Positions 1 through 10,230 are shown, counted from the stretch's first letter. The stretch: DNA of 64,000 bases from Lysobacter gummosus (GCF_001442805.1 NZ_CP011131.1:1922001-1986000), one strand, 5' to 3'. Notes: a model not told the origin generated them from the letters alone. A program made the numbers and translations.

Positions 1-800
1 TGCAGCGCTTCCGCGACGGCTACAGCGCGCTGCCGCCGCTGGAGGTGTTCGGCAAGCTCTACGCCTCCGATCCCCAGGCCGCGCTGAAGCTCGCGGAAGA
101 GCACGCCCAGCTGATGGCCGGCGAAGTCCAGGCCAGCGGCGTGGACCTGAGCTTCGCGCCGGTGGTCGATCTGGGCCGCGGCAACCTCGCCATCGGCAAC
201 CGCGCCTTCGACGCCGATCCGCAGATCGTCGCCGAGTTCACCCGCGCCTACGTCCGCGGCATGCATGCGCGTGGCATGGCCGCCACCCTCAAGCATTTCC
301 CCGGCCACGGCTCGGTGCTCGCCGATACCCATTTCGATCAGGCCGCCGATCCACGCACGCTGGAGGAACTGCGCGCCACCGATCTGATTCCGTTCGTGGC
401 CGGCATCGACGCCCGAGCCGACGCGGTGATGATGGCGCACGTGTCTTATCCGGCGGTGGCGCCGGAACCGGCCGGCTACTCGCGCTACTGGATCGAAGAC
501 GTCCTGCGCGCGCAGATGGGTTTCCGCGGCGTGGTGTTCAGCGACGACATCGGCATGGCCGCGGCGTTCTCGGTCGGCGGGGTCAAGGCGCGCATCGACG
601 CGCACCTGGACGCCGGCTGCGACGTCGTGTTGGTCTGTCATCCGCAGTTGGTAGAAGAGTCTCTTGCCGCGGTCGAAGGCCGCAGCCTCAACACCGCCGC
701 GCTGCTCGGCCTGATCGGCCGCGGCGCGATGGGCTGGGACGGCCTGATCGCCGACAGCCGTTACAGCGAAACCCGCACCCGTTTGGAAGGACTGGCTTGA
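1..800 (+). CDS. nagZ: Beta-N-acetylhexosaminidase NagZ (5' partial)
   Basis: The frame is open from the window edge, so the N-terminus is missing. NagZ is a cytosolic glycoside hydrolase family 3 enzyme that removes GlcNAc from 1,6-anhydro-muropeptides during cell-wall recycling. The KHFPGHG block followed by a D-T-H (residue 1 taken at position 3) is the family signature carrying the substrate loop and the His/Asp pair, and FSDDIGM holds the expected catalytic aspartate. The stop codon overlaps the start of the next gene by one base (TGATG), so the two are probably co-transcribed. The nagZ-hpt-mtiP order is common in Xanthomonadaceae and Pseudomonas. The part seen shows no frameshift. Confidence 0.93.
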   Translation, partial: QRFRDGYSALPPLEVFGKLYASDPQAALKLAEEHAQLMAGEVQASGVDLSFAPVVDLGRGNLAIGNRAFDADPQIVAEFTRAYVRGMHARGMAATLKHFPGHGSVLADTHFDQAADPRTLEELRATDLIPFVAGIDARADAVMMAHVSYPAVAPEPAGYSRYWIEDVLRAQMGFRGVVFSDDIGMAAAFSVGGVKARIDAHLDAGCDVVLVCHPQLVEESLAAVEGRSLNTAALLGLIGRGAMGWDGLIADSRYSETRTRLEGLA

Positions 801-1351
801 TGAGCGTTAACGACCTGGCTTCGGCCCTGGAAAATGCCGACCTGATCTTCGATCGCCGCACCCTGGAGCGGGAGATCGCGCGCATGGCGGTGACGATCCG
901 CAACGACTACGCCGGCAGCCGTCCGGTCTATCTGACGATCATGCACGGCGGCATGCCGTTCGCCTCGCAACTGGCGATGGAGCTGGGCGAGCGCGGGCTG
1001 GACCTGGAATTCGATTACCTGCACGCCACCCGCTACCGCGGCGCGACCACCGGCGCCGACCTGGTCTGGAAGCACCGCCCGGCGACGCAGCTGCGCGGCC
1101 GCCGCGTGCTGCTGGCCGACGATATTCTCGATGAAGGCCATACCTTGAACGGCATCCGCGAATGGTGCCGCGAGCAGGGCGCCGCCGAGGTGCGCATCGC
1201 CGCGCTCGCGGTGAAGGCGCACGGACGTTGCGTCGAGGGCCTGCACGCCGATTACGTCGGCGTGGAAGTGCCCGATCGCTACGTATTCGGCTACGGCATG
1301 GACTTCCATGAGCAGGGCCGCAACTTGCCGGCGATCTATGCCTTGAAGTGA
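800..1351 (+). CDS. hpt: Hypoxanthine-guanine phosphoribosyltransferase
   Basis: A 183-residue type I phosphoribosyltransferase that transfers ribose-5-phosphate from PRPP to hypoxanthine or guanine. The PRPP-binding loop is clear in VLLADDILDEGHTL, with the paired acidic residues. An in-frame TTG lies one codon upstream (797), but ATG at 800 overlaps the nagZ stop and is the better start. It sits between a wall-recycling hydrolase and an MTI phosphorylase. The MTI phosphorylase releases hypoxanthine, which this enzyme can turn into IMP, so the pairing makes metabolic sense (inference). Confidence 0.92.
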   Translation: MSVNDLASALENADLIFDRRTLEREIARMAVTIRNDYAGSRPVYLTIMHGGMPFASQLAMELGERGLDLEFDYLHATRYRGATTGADLVWKHRPATQLRGRRVLLADDILDEGHTLNGIREWCREQGAAEVRIAALAVKAHGRCVEGLHADYVGVEVPDRYVFGYGMDFHEQGRNLPAIYALK

Positions 1352-1505
1352 AGCGGGAATGACAAGCGGGAATGCAGGGAGTCGGGAATGGATGGGGCGT
1401 TAGCGTTTTGCCGGCTTGCACGACCGTCTTTTTCCGCGAATCCCTCCGCTCCCTTCATGTCCCGTATCCCCTGATTCCGTGCTTCATCCAACCGGATCTT
1501 CCGCA

Positions 1506-2264
1506 ATGACTTCCCAAATCGACCTCGCCGTGATCGGCGGCACCGGCCTGTACCGCATCGCCGAACTGCAGGACGTGCAGACCCATCAGCCGGTGACGCG
1601 TTACGGCGCGCCGTCGGGTCCGGTGCGGGTGGGCATGCTGGGCGGCCGCCGCGTCGCGTTTCTGGCGCGTCACGGCGAAGGCCATTCCTTGCCGCCGCAT
1701 CAGATCAACTACCGCGCCAATCTCGCCGCGTTGCAGGCGCTCGGCGCGCAGCGCGTGCTCGCGCTCAATACGGTGGGCGGAATTACCGAACGGTTCGGCC
1801 CGCGCGCGCTCGGTTGTCCGGATCAACTCATCGATTACACCTGGGGCCGCATCTCCACCGTGTGCGAAGAGCCCGGCACCGAAGTGCTGCATGTGGATTT
1901 CGGCGAGCCCTACACGCGCAGCTTGCGCGCGGCGGTGATCGCGGCGGCGGCGCGGGCCGGCGTGGCGCTGGTCGATGGCGGTTGCTACGGCGCGACCCAG
2001 GGCCCGCGCCTGGAAACCCGCGCGGAAATCGCGCGCATGCGCCGCGACGGCTGCGATCTGGTCGGCATGACCGGCATGCCCGAGGCCGGCCTGGCGCGCG
2101 AAATGGGCCTGGAATACGCCTGTCTGGCGATCGTCGCCAACTGGGCCGCGGGCGCCGGTCCCGATCCGGATGAAGTCATCACCTTGCAGGATGTGCTCGA
2201 TAACGTCGCGGTGGCATCGGCCGGTCTGCCCGCGCTGCTGGGCGCGTTGCTCGACGCCGCATAG
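1506..2264 (+). CDS. mtiP: S-methyl-5'-thioinosine phosphorylase
   Basis: A 252-residue member of the PNP/MTAP nucleoside phosphorylase family. It begins with the phosphate-binding IGGTGLYR. It also carries the RHGEGHSLPPHQINYRAN block, the NTVGGI segment and TQGPRLETRAEI, all typical of this family. In pseudomonads and relatives the orthologue cleaves methylthioinosine made by deamination of methylthioadenosine, giving hypoxanthine. The in-frame start at 1416 would add 30 unlikely residues, so ATG 1506 was chosen because the conserved fold starts six residues later. The 154-base gap from hpt may hold its own promoter, but none is obvious. MTAP proper cannot be excluded from sequence alone; the hpt neighbour favours MTIP. 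Confidence 0.85.
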   Translation: MTSQIDLAVIGGTGLYRIAELQDVQTHQPVTRYGAPSGPVRVGMLGGRRVAFLARHGEGHSLPPHQINYRANLAALQALGAQRVLALNTVGGITERFGPRALGCPDQLIDYTWGRISTVCEEPGTEVLHVDFGEPYTRSLRAAVIAAAARAGVALVDGGCYGATQGPRLETRAEIARMRRDGCDLVGMTGMPEAGLAREMGLEYACLAIVANWAAGAGPDPDEVITLQDVLDNVAVASAGLPALLGALLDAA

Positions 2265-2354
2265 GTGACAGCAGTCGCATAAATGCGAATCTGCGTAAGA
2301 AACGTGGCCGGAAATTTCTTCAAATCACGTGCCCGATGCCGTCACGCTGAACCG

Positions 2355-2384
2355 TTGTCATCCAACGGCACAGTTTGCATACTC
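2355..2384 (+). promoter_or_regulatory. Putative sigma-70 promoter of the cold-shock gene
   Basis: TTGTCA at 2355-2360, then 17 bases, then CATACT at 2378-2383 with TG just upstream. This would start a leader of about 60 bases before ATG 2453, as expected for csp mRNAs, whose leaders often control translation with temperature. It was read by eye only. Confidence 0.4.
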
Positions 2385-2452
2385 GCACTGCGTCTCGCGC
2401 CACATCCGGCGACGACGCACGTCAACGCATCCAGCATGAGGTCAATAAGGAT

Positions 2453-2659
2453 ATGCAGTACGGCACCGTGAAGTGGTTCAACGACGCCAAGGGCTTCGGT
2501 TTCATTTCTCCCGAAGACGGCAGCGCGGATGTATTCGTGCACTTCTCCGCGATCAACGCAAAAGGCTTTCGCAGTCTGCAAGAAGGCCAGCGCGTCAGCT
2601 ATCAGCTGACCCAGGGTCCGAAGGGCGCACAGGCGTCCGAGGTGGCTCCGGTGGTTTGA
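2453..2659 (+). CDS. Cold-shock protein, CspA family
   Basis: A 68-residue single cold-shock domain. The N-terminus [18 protein letters not shown] holds RNP1 (KGFGFI), and DVFVHFSAI is RNP2, the two RNA-binding motifs of this OB fold. Members are RNA chaperones or antiterminators. Upstream in-frame codons (from 2375) would add an unrelated extension. ATG 2453, preceded by AATAAGG, gives the usual family length. A strong intrinsic terminator follows at 2712-2744. The gene stands alone between its own promoter and terminator. Whether it is cold-induced cannot be told from sequence. Confidence 0.95.
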   Translation: MQYGTVKWFNDAKGFGFISPEDGSADVFVHFSAINAKGFRSLQEGQRVSYQLTQGPKGAQASEVAPVV

Positions 2660-2711
2660 TTCGCATTGCCCCTCGGGGCAATGTCTGGCCCGATCGTATC
2701 GGACAGTTTCC

Positions 2712-2744
2712 AAGGCTCCGCTTCGGCGGGGCCTTTCTTTTTTT
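2712..2744 (+). terminator. Rho-independent terminator after the csp gene
   Basis: A 10-bp stem (AAGGCTCCGC / GCGGGGCCTT, one T-G wobble) with a TTCG loop, followed by a T-rich tract. A second hairpin without a T-run (CATTGCCCC / GGGGCAATG, 2664-2683) precedes it. Confidence 0.9.
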
Positions 2745-2880
2745 GTAGGGCGCGGTTGCGACGCTGGTAGCGTGGCGGCGTTGGTAAGGAGTTGTATGCG
2801 CTGTCGCGTGGTGCGGTAGCTCGCAGGTATTTCCAGCAAGTGGTTCCGGTTCTCGCCTTCTCGCCGCTCACCTCCATTTC

Positions 2881-2990
2881 GTCATTCCCGCGAACGCGGG
2901 CTCCGCTTTACTTCGGCGTAGCCGAACATCCAGCGACTTTCGTGCGAGTTCCGTCAAAGTCACTGGATTCCCGCGTTCGCGGGAATGACG
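2881..2990. repeat. Family A long inverted repeat, copy 1
   Basis: Left arm GTCATTCCCGCGAACGCGGG (2881-2900) pairs with right arm CCCGCGTTCGCGGGAATGAC (2970-2989). Between them are two partly palindromic copies of a CCAGCGACTTTCGTGCG-like segment. The same unit recurs at 24998-25083 and 61197-61281. This is the main content of the gene-free stretch 2745-3138; the rest shows nothing recognisable. Such REP/BIME-like units are common in Xanthomonadaceae genomes. Confidence 0.85.
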
Positions 2991-3138
2991 GAGTGGGGGC
3001 CGCGCGCGGAAGCTGCCGTGCCACGTGCTTCGGTCTGCACACCGTGCCCACAACCCCAAATTCGGCAAACCCGCCCGCCACACACCCGCCTCATCCATTG
3101 CCACTAGAATCCAGCCATCCCAGCACGGAGAGCTGTAG

Positions 3139-4785
3139 ATGGACACGCTGCCCCCGTTCGCCACCCATCGGGTCGAGAACCAGCCGCCGCCGTTCGCGCC
3201 GCGCGATCTTTGGAACGACGACGCCGCGCTGCGCGAAGCGGTGCGGCGCGAAGGCGGCGACGATTTCGCCGGACAGCTCGCCGCCTACGGCGTCCTGGCC
3301 GGCGGCGACATCTACGCGCTCAGCTTCGACGCGCATCGCGACAAGCCGCGCCTGCGCAGCCATGACGCCTACGGCCGCCGTATCGACCTGGTCGAGTTCC
3401 ACCCCAACTACCACGCCATCATGCGCGCGGCGATCGAGCACGGCGTCGCTGGCCTGTCCTGGCACGATCCGCGCCCGGGCGCGCACGTCGCCCGCGCCGC
3501 GCTGAGCTATCTGCACCATCAGGTCGAGCCCGGCACCAGTTGTCCGCTGACCATGACCCACGCCGCGGTGCCGGTGCTGCGGCACGCGCCCGCGCTGGGC
3601 GAGTGGATGCGCAAGGCCGCCGCGCCGCATTACGACGGCCGCGACATCGGCAGCGGCGACAAGGCCGGCGTCACCCTCGGCATGGGCATGACCGAGAAAC
3701 AGGGCGGCTCGGACGTGCGCGCGAATGAAACCGTGGCCACGCCGATCGGCGGGCCCGGCGGCGACGAGTACGAACTGGTCGGGCACAAATGGTTTTTCTC
3801 CGCGCCGATGTCGGACGGCTTCCTGGTGCTGGCGCAAGCGCCGGGCGGGCTGAGCTGTTTCCTGATGCCGCGCTGGCATCCGCACGGCGGCAAGAACGCG
3901 CTGCGGCTGATGCGTCTCAAGGACAAGCTCGGCGACTGGTCCAACGCGTCTTCGGAAGTGGAATTCCAAGGCGCCTGGGCGCAGCGCATCGGCGAGGAAG
4001 GGCGGGGCGTGGCGACCATCATCGAGATGGTCATGCTGACGCGCCTGGACTGCATGCTCGGTTCGGCCGGCGAGATGCGCATGGCACTGGCTCAGGCGCT
4101 GCATCACGCGCGCCATCGCCGCAGCTTCGGCAAACCGCTGCTCGATCATGCGCTGATGCGCAACGTGATCGCCGATCTGGCGATCGAATCGGAAGCCGCC
4201 ACCGCCCTGGCGATCCGCGTCGCCGGCGCGATCGACCGCGCCGGGCGCGATCCGCACGAAGCCGCGTTCGCGCGCATCGCCACCGCGATCGGAAAATTCT
4301 GGATCTGCAAGCGCGCACCGGCTTTCGTCAACGAAGCACAGGAATGCCTGGGCGGTGCCGGTTATGTCGAGGAATCGATACTGCCGCGCCTGTACCGGCA
4401 GGCGCCGCTCAATTCGATCTGGGAAGGCAGCGGCAATATCCAGTGCCTGGATGTGTTGCGCGCGCTCGCGCGCGAACCCGAGGCTGGGCGCGCGCTGTTG
4501 ACCGAGCTCGAACGCGCGCGCGGCCGTCACGACGCGCTGGATGCGCGCATCGACGAACTCGCGCCGGCGTTGCGCGGGCAGGCGCCGCCGCAGGAAGCGC
4601 AGATGCGCGGGTGGGTGGAACGGTTGGCGCTGGCGTTGCAGTCGGCGTTGTTGTTCGTCGCCGACAGTCCCAGCGCGGACGCGTTCTGCCGCAGCCGCCT
4701 GGGCGGCGCGCATGGGCTGGGTTTCGGCACCTTGCCGGCCGATCTGGATTTCGAAGTCATCGTGCAGCGCGGGCTGCCGGCATGA
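3139..4785 (+). CDS. aidB: Acyl-CoA dehydrogenase of the AidB type
   Basis: A 548-residue flavoprotein, close in length and sequence order to E. coli AidB (about 541). The N-terminus has the AidB-specific NQPPPF and LWNDDAALREAVRREGG region. MTEKQGGSDVR, LVGHKWFFS, LKDKLG and NSIWEGSGNI are AidB blocks at matching places. AidB is part of the adaptive response to alkylation: it binds FAD and DNA and is thought to protect DNA from alkylating agents. True acyl-CoA dehydrogenase activity is weak in the E. coli protein. RBS GGAGAG precedes the ATG at 3139. No ada or alkB lies nearby. The stop overlaps the next gene by ATGA, so translation is probably coupled. Confidence 0.9.
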   Translation: MDTLPPFATHRVENQPPPFAPRDLWNDDAALREAVRREGGDDFAGQLAAYGVLAGGDIYALSFDAHRDKPRLRSHDAYGRRIDLVEFHPNYHAIMRAAIEHGVAGLSWHDPRPGAHVARAALSYLHHQVEPGTSCPLTMTHAAVPVLRHAPALGEWMRKAAAPHYDGRDIGSGDKAGVTLGMGMTEKQGGSDVRANETVATPIGGPGGDEYELVGHKWFFSAPMSDGFLVLAQAPGGLSCFLMPRWHPHGGKNALRLMRLKDKLGDWSNASSEVEFQGAWAQRIGEEGRGVATIIEMVMLTRLDCMLGSAGEMRMALAQALHHARHRRSFGKPLLDHALMRNVIADLAIESEAATALAIRVAGAIDRAGRDPHEAAFARIATAIGKFWICKRAPAFVNEAQECLGGAGYVEESILPRLYRQAPLNSIWEGSGNIQCLDVLRALAREPEAGRALLTELERARGRHDALDARIDELAPALRGQAPPQEAQMRGWVERLALALQSALLFVADSPSADAFCRSRLGGAHGLGFGTLPADLDFEVIVQRGLPA

Positions 4786-5276
4786 AGGCATTGCGTTTGT
4801 GTTTGTTCGCCGCCGCCCTGGCGTGCACGCCGGTCTGGGCGCGCACGCCGCCGGCGATGGCGCCGGCCGCCGCGCGCGCCGACCGCATTCTCGTGGACAA
4901 GTCCGAGCGGCGCATGCAGCTGCTGCGCAACAACAAGGTCATCCGCACCTACCCGATCCTGCTCGGCGACGCGCCGAGCGGGCCCAAGCGCCAGCAGGGC
5001 GACGAACGCACGCCCGAAGGCGACTACCGCATCAGCGGGCGCAATCCCAACAGCCGTTTTCATCTGTCGCTGCGGGTGTCGTATCCGGACGAAGCCGATC
5101 GCAAGCGCGCGCGTCTGCGCGGCGTCGATCCGGGCGGCGACATCATGATTCACGGCGGCACGCCGCCGGGTTATCGGCGCGATTGGACCGACGGCTGCAT
5201 CGCGCTGAGCAACGAGCAGATCGAAGAAGTGTGGAGTCTGGTGCCGAACGGGATTCCGATCCGGATCGATCCCTGA
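4782..5276 (+). CDS. L,D-transpeptidase (YkuD/YafK type), exported
   Basis: 164 residues. A signal peptide (about 1-20, ending ARTPP or similar) precedes a YkuD catalytic domain. Catalytic residues lie in IHGGTPPGY and TDGCIALS, with His and the nucleophilic Cys in the expected spacing. The SxGC of most members is DGC here, as in YafK-like proteins. The family makes 3-3 peptidoglycan cross-links, or attaches or removes proteins at meso-DAP, in the periplasm. The ATG overlaps the aidB stop (ATGA). The pairing with a DNA-protection gene has no obvious functional meaning. The substrate is not predictable. Confidence 0.88.
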   Translation: MKALRLCLFAAALACTPVWARTPPAMAPAAARADRILVDKSERRMQLLRNNKVIRTYPILLGDAPSGPKRQQGDERTPEGDYRISGRNPNSRFHLSLRVSYPDEADRKRARLRGVDPGGDIMIHGGTPPGYRRDWTDGCIALSNEQIEEVWSLVPNGIPIRIDP

Positions 5277-5417
5277 GCGCTGGCCATCCGCGCTTGGCGC
5301 ACGTAGCCGCGCAGCGGCGCGCGAGGGCTGGAAGCTTCGGCGGCCGACAGTGCGCCGATATTCGCGCTGTTGTTCGCGGGCTGTTTTTCGTCGCTGGCGT
5401 ATTGGCTTGAGCCGCCG

Positions 5418-5648
5418 CTAGCGCAACTTCTGCGCATACGCATCGCCGACGTGCTGGCTGATGTAGGCGCTCAGCCCGCGCCCGCGCTCGGCCAGTTCGA
5501 GCATGTGCGCGATCGTGTCGATGCCGGCGCTGTCGCTGGTGTACAGATAGACCGAGCCGTCGAGGAACTCGACCGCGATCGCATCCGGCCCGGGCAGATA
5601 CGCACGCACACCCGAGTCGCCGCTGAGGTTGAGATATCGCTTCATCAT
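5418..5648 (-). CDS. Small conserved protein, unknown function
   Basis: About 76 residues starting MMKRYLNLSGDSG and ending in AYAQKLR. No signal peptide or membrane segment is visible. The body is a short beta-like stretch (VEFLDGSVYLYTSDSAG) followed by an amphipathic helix (HMLELAERGRGLSAYIS). I have seen similar short proteins in Xanthomonadaceae without a known role, and I cannot assign a domain. Two adjacent ATGs (5648, 5645) make the exact start ambiguous. A longer form from 5696 is possible but its extra part looks non-coding. Confidence 0.6.
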   Translation of the reverse strand: MMKRYLNLSGDSGVRAYLPGPDAIAVEFLDGSVYLYTSDSAGIDTIAHMLELAERGRGLSAYISQHVGDAYAQKLR

Positions 5649-5798
5649 CCAACGACACCATGAATCCGCACGCCCGGGCGATTCTCGCGCCGCCACGATA
5701 CCGGCCGTCGCTTGTTCCGCCGCGGGTCATGCCAGCCTAGTGCGGATGGGTGTAAGGTCGGGTGAGGCGGCCATCCGGGCCGCCGCGGGAGGTGCACC

Positions 5799-5975
5799 AT
5801 GCGTGGTTCACGTAAATCCCAGGCGCTGGCGCTGGTGGCGTTGGCCGCGATTCCGCCCCCGGCGCACGGTTCGGATTTTTCCCTGGCGCTGTTCTGGTTG
5901 AGCCGCGGCGCGGGCTTGTTCGCGCTGTGCCTGCTGAGCGTGTGGCTGGTGAGCGAGTTCAAGCGCACGGATTGA
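5799..5975 (+). CDS. Small membrane or exported protein, 58 residues
   Basis: An ORF of 58 codons (ATG 5799, TGA 5973-5975). A good RBS (GGGAGG, 5788-5793) stands six bases before the ATG. The product has a basic N-terminus (MRGSRKSQ), a hydrophobic stretch like a signal or first helix (residues 9-24), and a clear second hydrophobic segment (about 29-52), ending VSEFKRTD. This looks like a signal peptide plus one transmembrane helix, or a two-helix hairpin. No family is recognised. RBS, composition and a predicted topology support it being real; conservation is untested. Confidence 0.5.
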   Translation: MRGSRKSQALALVALAAIPPPAHGSDFSLALFWLSRGAGLFALCLLSVWLVSEFKRTD

Positions 5976-6199
5976 AGCCGCGGCGATTTGCAGCGCGGCG
6001 AGGTTCGCGAACGCCGCGCAAGCCGCCACCATCCGCGCCGGTATCAGCCTCAGCGCGTCCTCGCCGCTGCGGCGAGAGCGCATGCGCTCGCACGACAGCG
6101 CAAACCCGACCCAATCGATTGCTATCGCGCCGCGTTTGCGCTGAAGTGGCGCGTCCGCGGACATGGGGTCGGCGGTGAATCCGTTTGGGATACGCTCTG

Positions 6200-6667
6200 A
6201 TGTCCTTGCTGAAACGTACAGCGGCTTGCCTGCGAATCTGGGGCGACGAGCTGATTCCGGATGAACTCAGCCACGTGCTCGGCGCGCGACCATCGTTTTC
6301 GCATCTCAAGGGCGACACGATCGTGGTGAACGCTCGAACCGGTGCCAATCGAATCGCCAAAACCGGAACCTGGCACCTGGTAGTGGAGCAGCGAACCCCG
6401 GGCGATCTGGATGAGCAGATCGATGAGTTGTTCGCTCAGCTCAATCACGATCCCGCGCTATGGACTTCGTTGCAATCGCGCTTCGAACTCGATTTGTACT
6501 GCGGTCTGTTCATGGAAACCAGGAACGATTTACTAGTAATTTCGCCACGAAATATGCATCTTCTTGGTGAGCGCGGCATCGAGTTGCGGCTTGAGATTTA
6601 TGATCCGACCCGTGAAGCCGCCGGAATCGGCAGGTTTCGCCGAGGTCGCTTGAAGCGACATCGTTGA
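6200..6667 (+). CDS. DUF4279 domain protein
   Basis: 155 residues from ATG 6200 (a TTG five codons upstream is less likely). The layout matches DUF4279: CLRIWGDELIPDELSHVLGARPS at the start, a central WHLVVEQRTPGDLDEQIDELFAQL, then LYCGLFMETRNDLLVISP and LRLEIYDP. The function of DUF4279 is unknown; members are often encoded beside polymorphic toxins as candidate immunity proteins, but no toxin is seen here. Base composition in the second half (many A/T third positions around 6520-6600) is clearly poorer in GC than the neighbours, which suggests acquisition. Confidence 0.8.
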   Translation: MSLLKRTAACLRIWGDELIPDELSHVLGARPSFSHLKGDTIVVNARTGANRIAKTGTWHLVVEQRTPGDLDEQIDELFAQLNHDPALWTSLQSRFELDLYCGLFMETRNDLLVISPRNMHLLGERGIELRLEIYDPTREAAGIGRFRRGRLKRHR

Positions 6668-8201
<1,534 letters not shown>

Positions 8202-8243
8202 GTTCGACACGCGGCGCTATTCGCCTGCAATGCCGATGATGCG

Positions 8244-8275
8244 AACGCCCCGCGAATGCGGGGCGTTCTTTTTTT
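8244..8275 (+). terminator. Rho-independent terminator after the first protease gene
   Basis: Stem AACGCCCCGC / GCGGGGCGTT with a GAAT loop, followed directly by a run of T with one C. Confidence 0.92.
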
Positions 8276-8762
8276 GTGCGCTGCGCGTAGGGCGCAATGG
8301 TCCGCTAGTTCAAAGTTTCTGTTCCGGGTTTCGATCGTCTGCGTCTTTTGCCCGTTGTTCCCGTGTTCGCGGGAATGATGAGCCGTTTTCCAGAGGCTTT
8401 GAACGGGCGCAAAGAATTGAATGAACCAATGGCATGAGTCCTTTACATCCGATCTGTGTCCGGCTGCATGCAAATGCATGCAGGGCCAATGGACGCGACG
8501 CGGAGCGACGGCCATGGACGATCGCGCGAGCCGCATCAGACAAGTACGAATTTGCTTCTTTCGTACGGTGAACGTCGAGTTCTTAACTACTATCCGGACA
8601 GTTCTCCATCGCTCGGAGAACTTCACGATCTTGTATCGAGAACCGACCGTCGTGGTCATCGCCATGTTCCGTATCGATCCTGGACAGGCGTGTTCCATCG
8701 CGACATAAACGGGCCAGTCCGGCTGGCCGATCCATCCATTGCCAATCGCAACAGGGGGTTTC
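8276..8762. other. Intergenic stretch between the two proteases
   Basis: About 490 bases with no ORF I can support. It contains a single arm of repeat family A (TTCCCGTGTTCGCGGGAAT, about 8358-8376). The second protease must be driven from here, because the preceding terminator is strong. An RBS-like AGGGGG lies just before 8763. Confidence 0.4.
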
Positions 8763-9983
8763 ATGTCCTTATCTCAATCCGCTCGCCGCGCCTGCCGGCG
8801 CTCATTGTTCCTCGCTCTGGCGTCGGCCGCTTCGCTCGTGTCCGGCGCTGCGTTCGCGGCCGATTCGATCGATCCGCGCCTGCAACTGGCGATGCAGCGC
8901 GACCTGGGTATCTCCGCCAAGCAACTGCCGCAATACCTGAAGACTCAGAGCCTCTCGCTGCGGCAGGGCGCATCGGCCAAGCGCGCGCTGGGTTCGAACT
9001 TCGCCGGCAGCTGGATCGAGCGCAAAGCCGACGGCAGCTTCGGCTTCGTGGTCGCGACCTCGGGCACCGGCAAGGCCGCGCGCAGCCTCGGCGGCGTGGA
9101 AGTGCGCAGCGTGCGCCATAGCCTGGGCCAACTCGAGAATGCGTTCGCGGCGCTGGAATCGCAGGTGCGTTCGCGCGTGGCCGGCGTCAGCAAGCCGCTG
9201 GGCGGCGTGCATTCCTGGCGCATCGATCCGGTCACCAACTCGGTCGTGGTCAGCCTCGCCCCGGGCGCGACCGAGGACGGCGTGGATTTCGTCGCGCTCA
9301 GCGGTGCCGATGCCGGCGCCGTGCGCTTTGAGACCGACGAAGGCACGCCGCAGCTTCTGGCCAACGTGATCGGCGGCGATCAGTACCTGTGGGAGGTAAC
9401 CGAGGGGTACTACCCGTGCTCGGTCGGGTTCTCGGTGACCAAGGGCGAGACCAAGGGCTTCGTCACCGCCGGCCACTGCGGCCAGGTCGGCCGGGTGGTG
9501 CTCACCGGCGACGTCGAGGCCCTGGTGCCGTTGGGTACGTTCACCGCGGTGAACCATCCGGGTACCGACATGGCGTGGGTGACTGTCAACCCCGAACACA
9601 CCCTGCTCGGTCAGGTCAAGGACTACGCCGACGGCTTGCTGTCGGTGAAGGGCAGCGTCGAAGCGCCGGTCGGCGCGGCGCTGTGCCGTTCGGGCCGTAC
9701 CACCGGCTACAAGTGCGGCACCATCCGCGCCAAGAACGTCAGCGTGAGGGTCGGCTTCGACCGGTACACCGGAATGACCGAAACCAACGTGTGCACCGGT
9801 CGGGGCGATTCGGGCGGAGCGTGGCTCACCGCCGACGGCCAGGCCCAGGGCGTGACTTCCACCGGCCTGGTGCCGTTCGGGGCCGACGACAATTGCGTGG
9901 TGGCGGAAAGCACCCGCAAGACCTGGTTCCAGCCCTTGAACCCGATCCTGAGCAAGTACGGCCTGACTCTTCTGACCCAATGA
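8763..9983 (+). CDS. Alpha-lytic-type serine protease, paralog
   Basis: 406 residues, built like the upstream gene: signal peptide about 1-33, pro-region about 34-199 ([22 protein letters not shown] and VSKPLGGV shared with the paralog), mature part from about 200 (ANVIGG). Triad: His238, Asp269, Ser350. All six cysteines are kept. The differences are telling. Both S1-pocket methionines are threonine (Thr345, Thr365), and loops near 205-216 and 366-380 are longer and richer in acidic residues. The enzyme should be active and secreted but with altered specificity. It arose by tandem duplication and diverged strongly in the mature domain. ATG 8763 follows AGGGGG; eight upstream codons are ignored. 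Confidence 0.92.
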   Translation: MSLSQSARRACRRSLFLALASAASLVSGAAFAADSIDPRLQLAMQRDLGISAKQLPQYLKTQSLSLRQGASAKRALGSNFAGSWIERKADGSFGFVVATSGTGKAARSLGGVEVRSVRHSLGQLENAFAALESQVRSRVAGVSKPLGGVHSWRIDPVTNSVVVSLAPGATEDGVDFVALSGADAGAVRFETDEGTPQLLANVIGGDQYLWEVTEGYYPCSVGFSVTKGETKGFVTAGHCGQVGRVVLTGDVEALVPLGTFTAVNHPGTDMAWVTVNPEHTLLGQVKDYADGLLSVKGSVEAPVGAALCRSGRTTGYKCGTIRAKNVSVRVGFDRYTGMTETNVCTGRGDSGGAWLTADGQAQGVTSTGLVPFGADDNCVVAESTRKTWFQPLNPILSKYGLTLLTQ

Positions 9984-10029
9984 TCTAGCCGTTCCTCCGG
10001 CTGCGCATTTTCAGCCAGAGCGCTTCGCG

Positions 10030-10056
10030 ACGCCCCGCCTTGCGCGGGGCGTTTTT
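10030..10056 (+). terminator. Rho-independent terminator after the second protease gene
   Basis: Stem ACGCCCCGC / GCGGGGCGT with a five-base loop and a run of five T. It resembles the terminator of the upstream paralog. Confidence 0.9.
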
Positions 10057-10230
10057 ATTGCCCGTCGCGCGGCGGCCGGTTGTCGGCGCGTGGCGGCGCC
10101 AACGCGACGAACGGCCGGTGCCTTGGCGAGGACGTCGCGCCAATGCTGCTGACGGCGAGCAAGTCGCAGGTCCCAAGGTGCGGCGGTGGCCCGCGCCGGC
10201 AACGCTGGCAGGCGGATTGGCCGGCTGCGC

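Noticed and set aside
2375..2452. N-terminal extension of the cold-shock protein
   Set aside because: The cold-shock domain starts at ATG 2453 after an RBS-like AATAAGG. The extra 26 codons lie in the mRNA leader.
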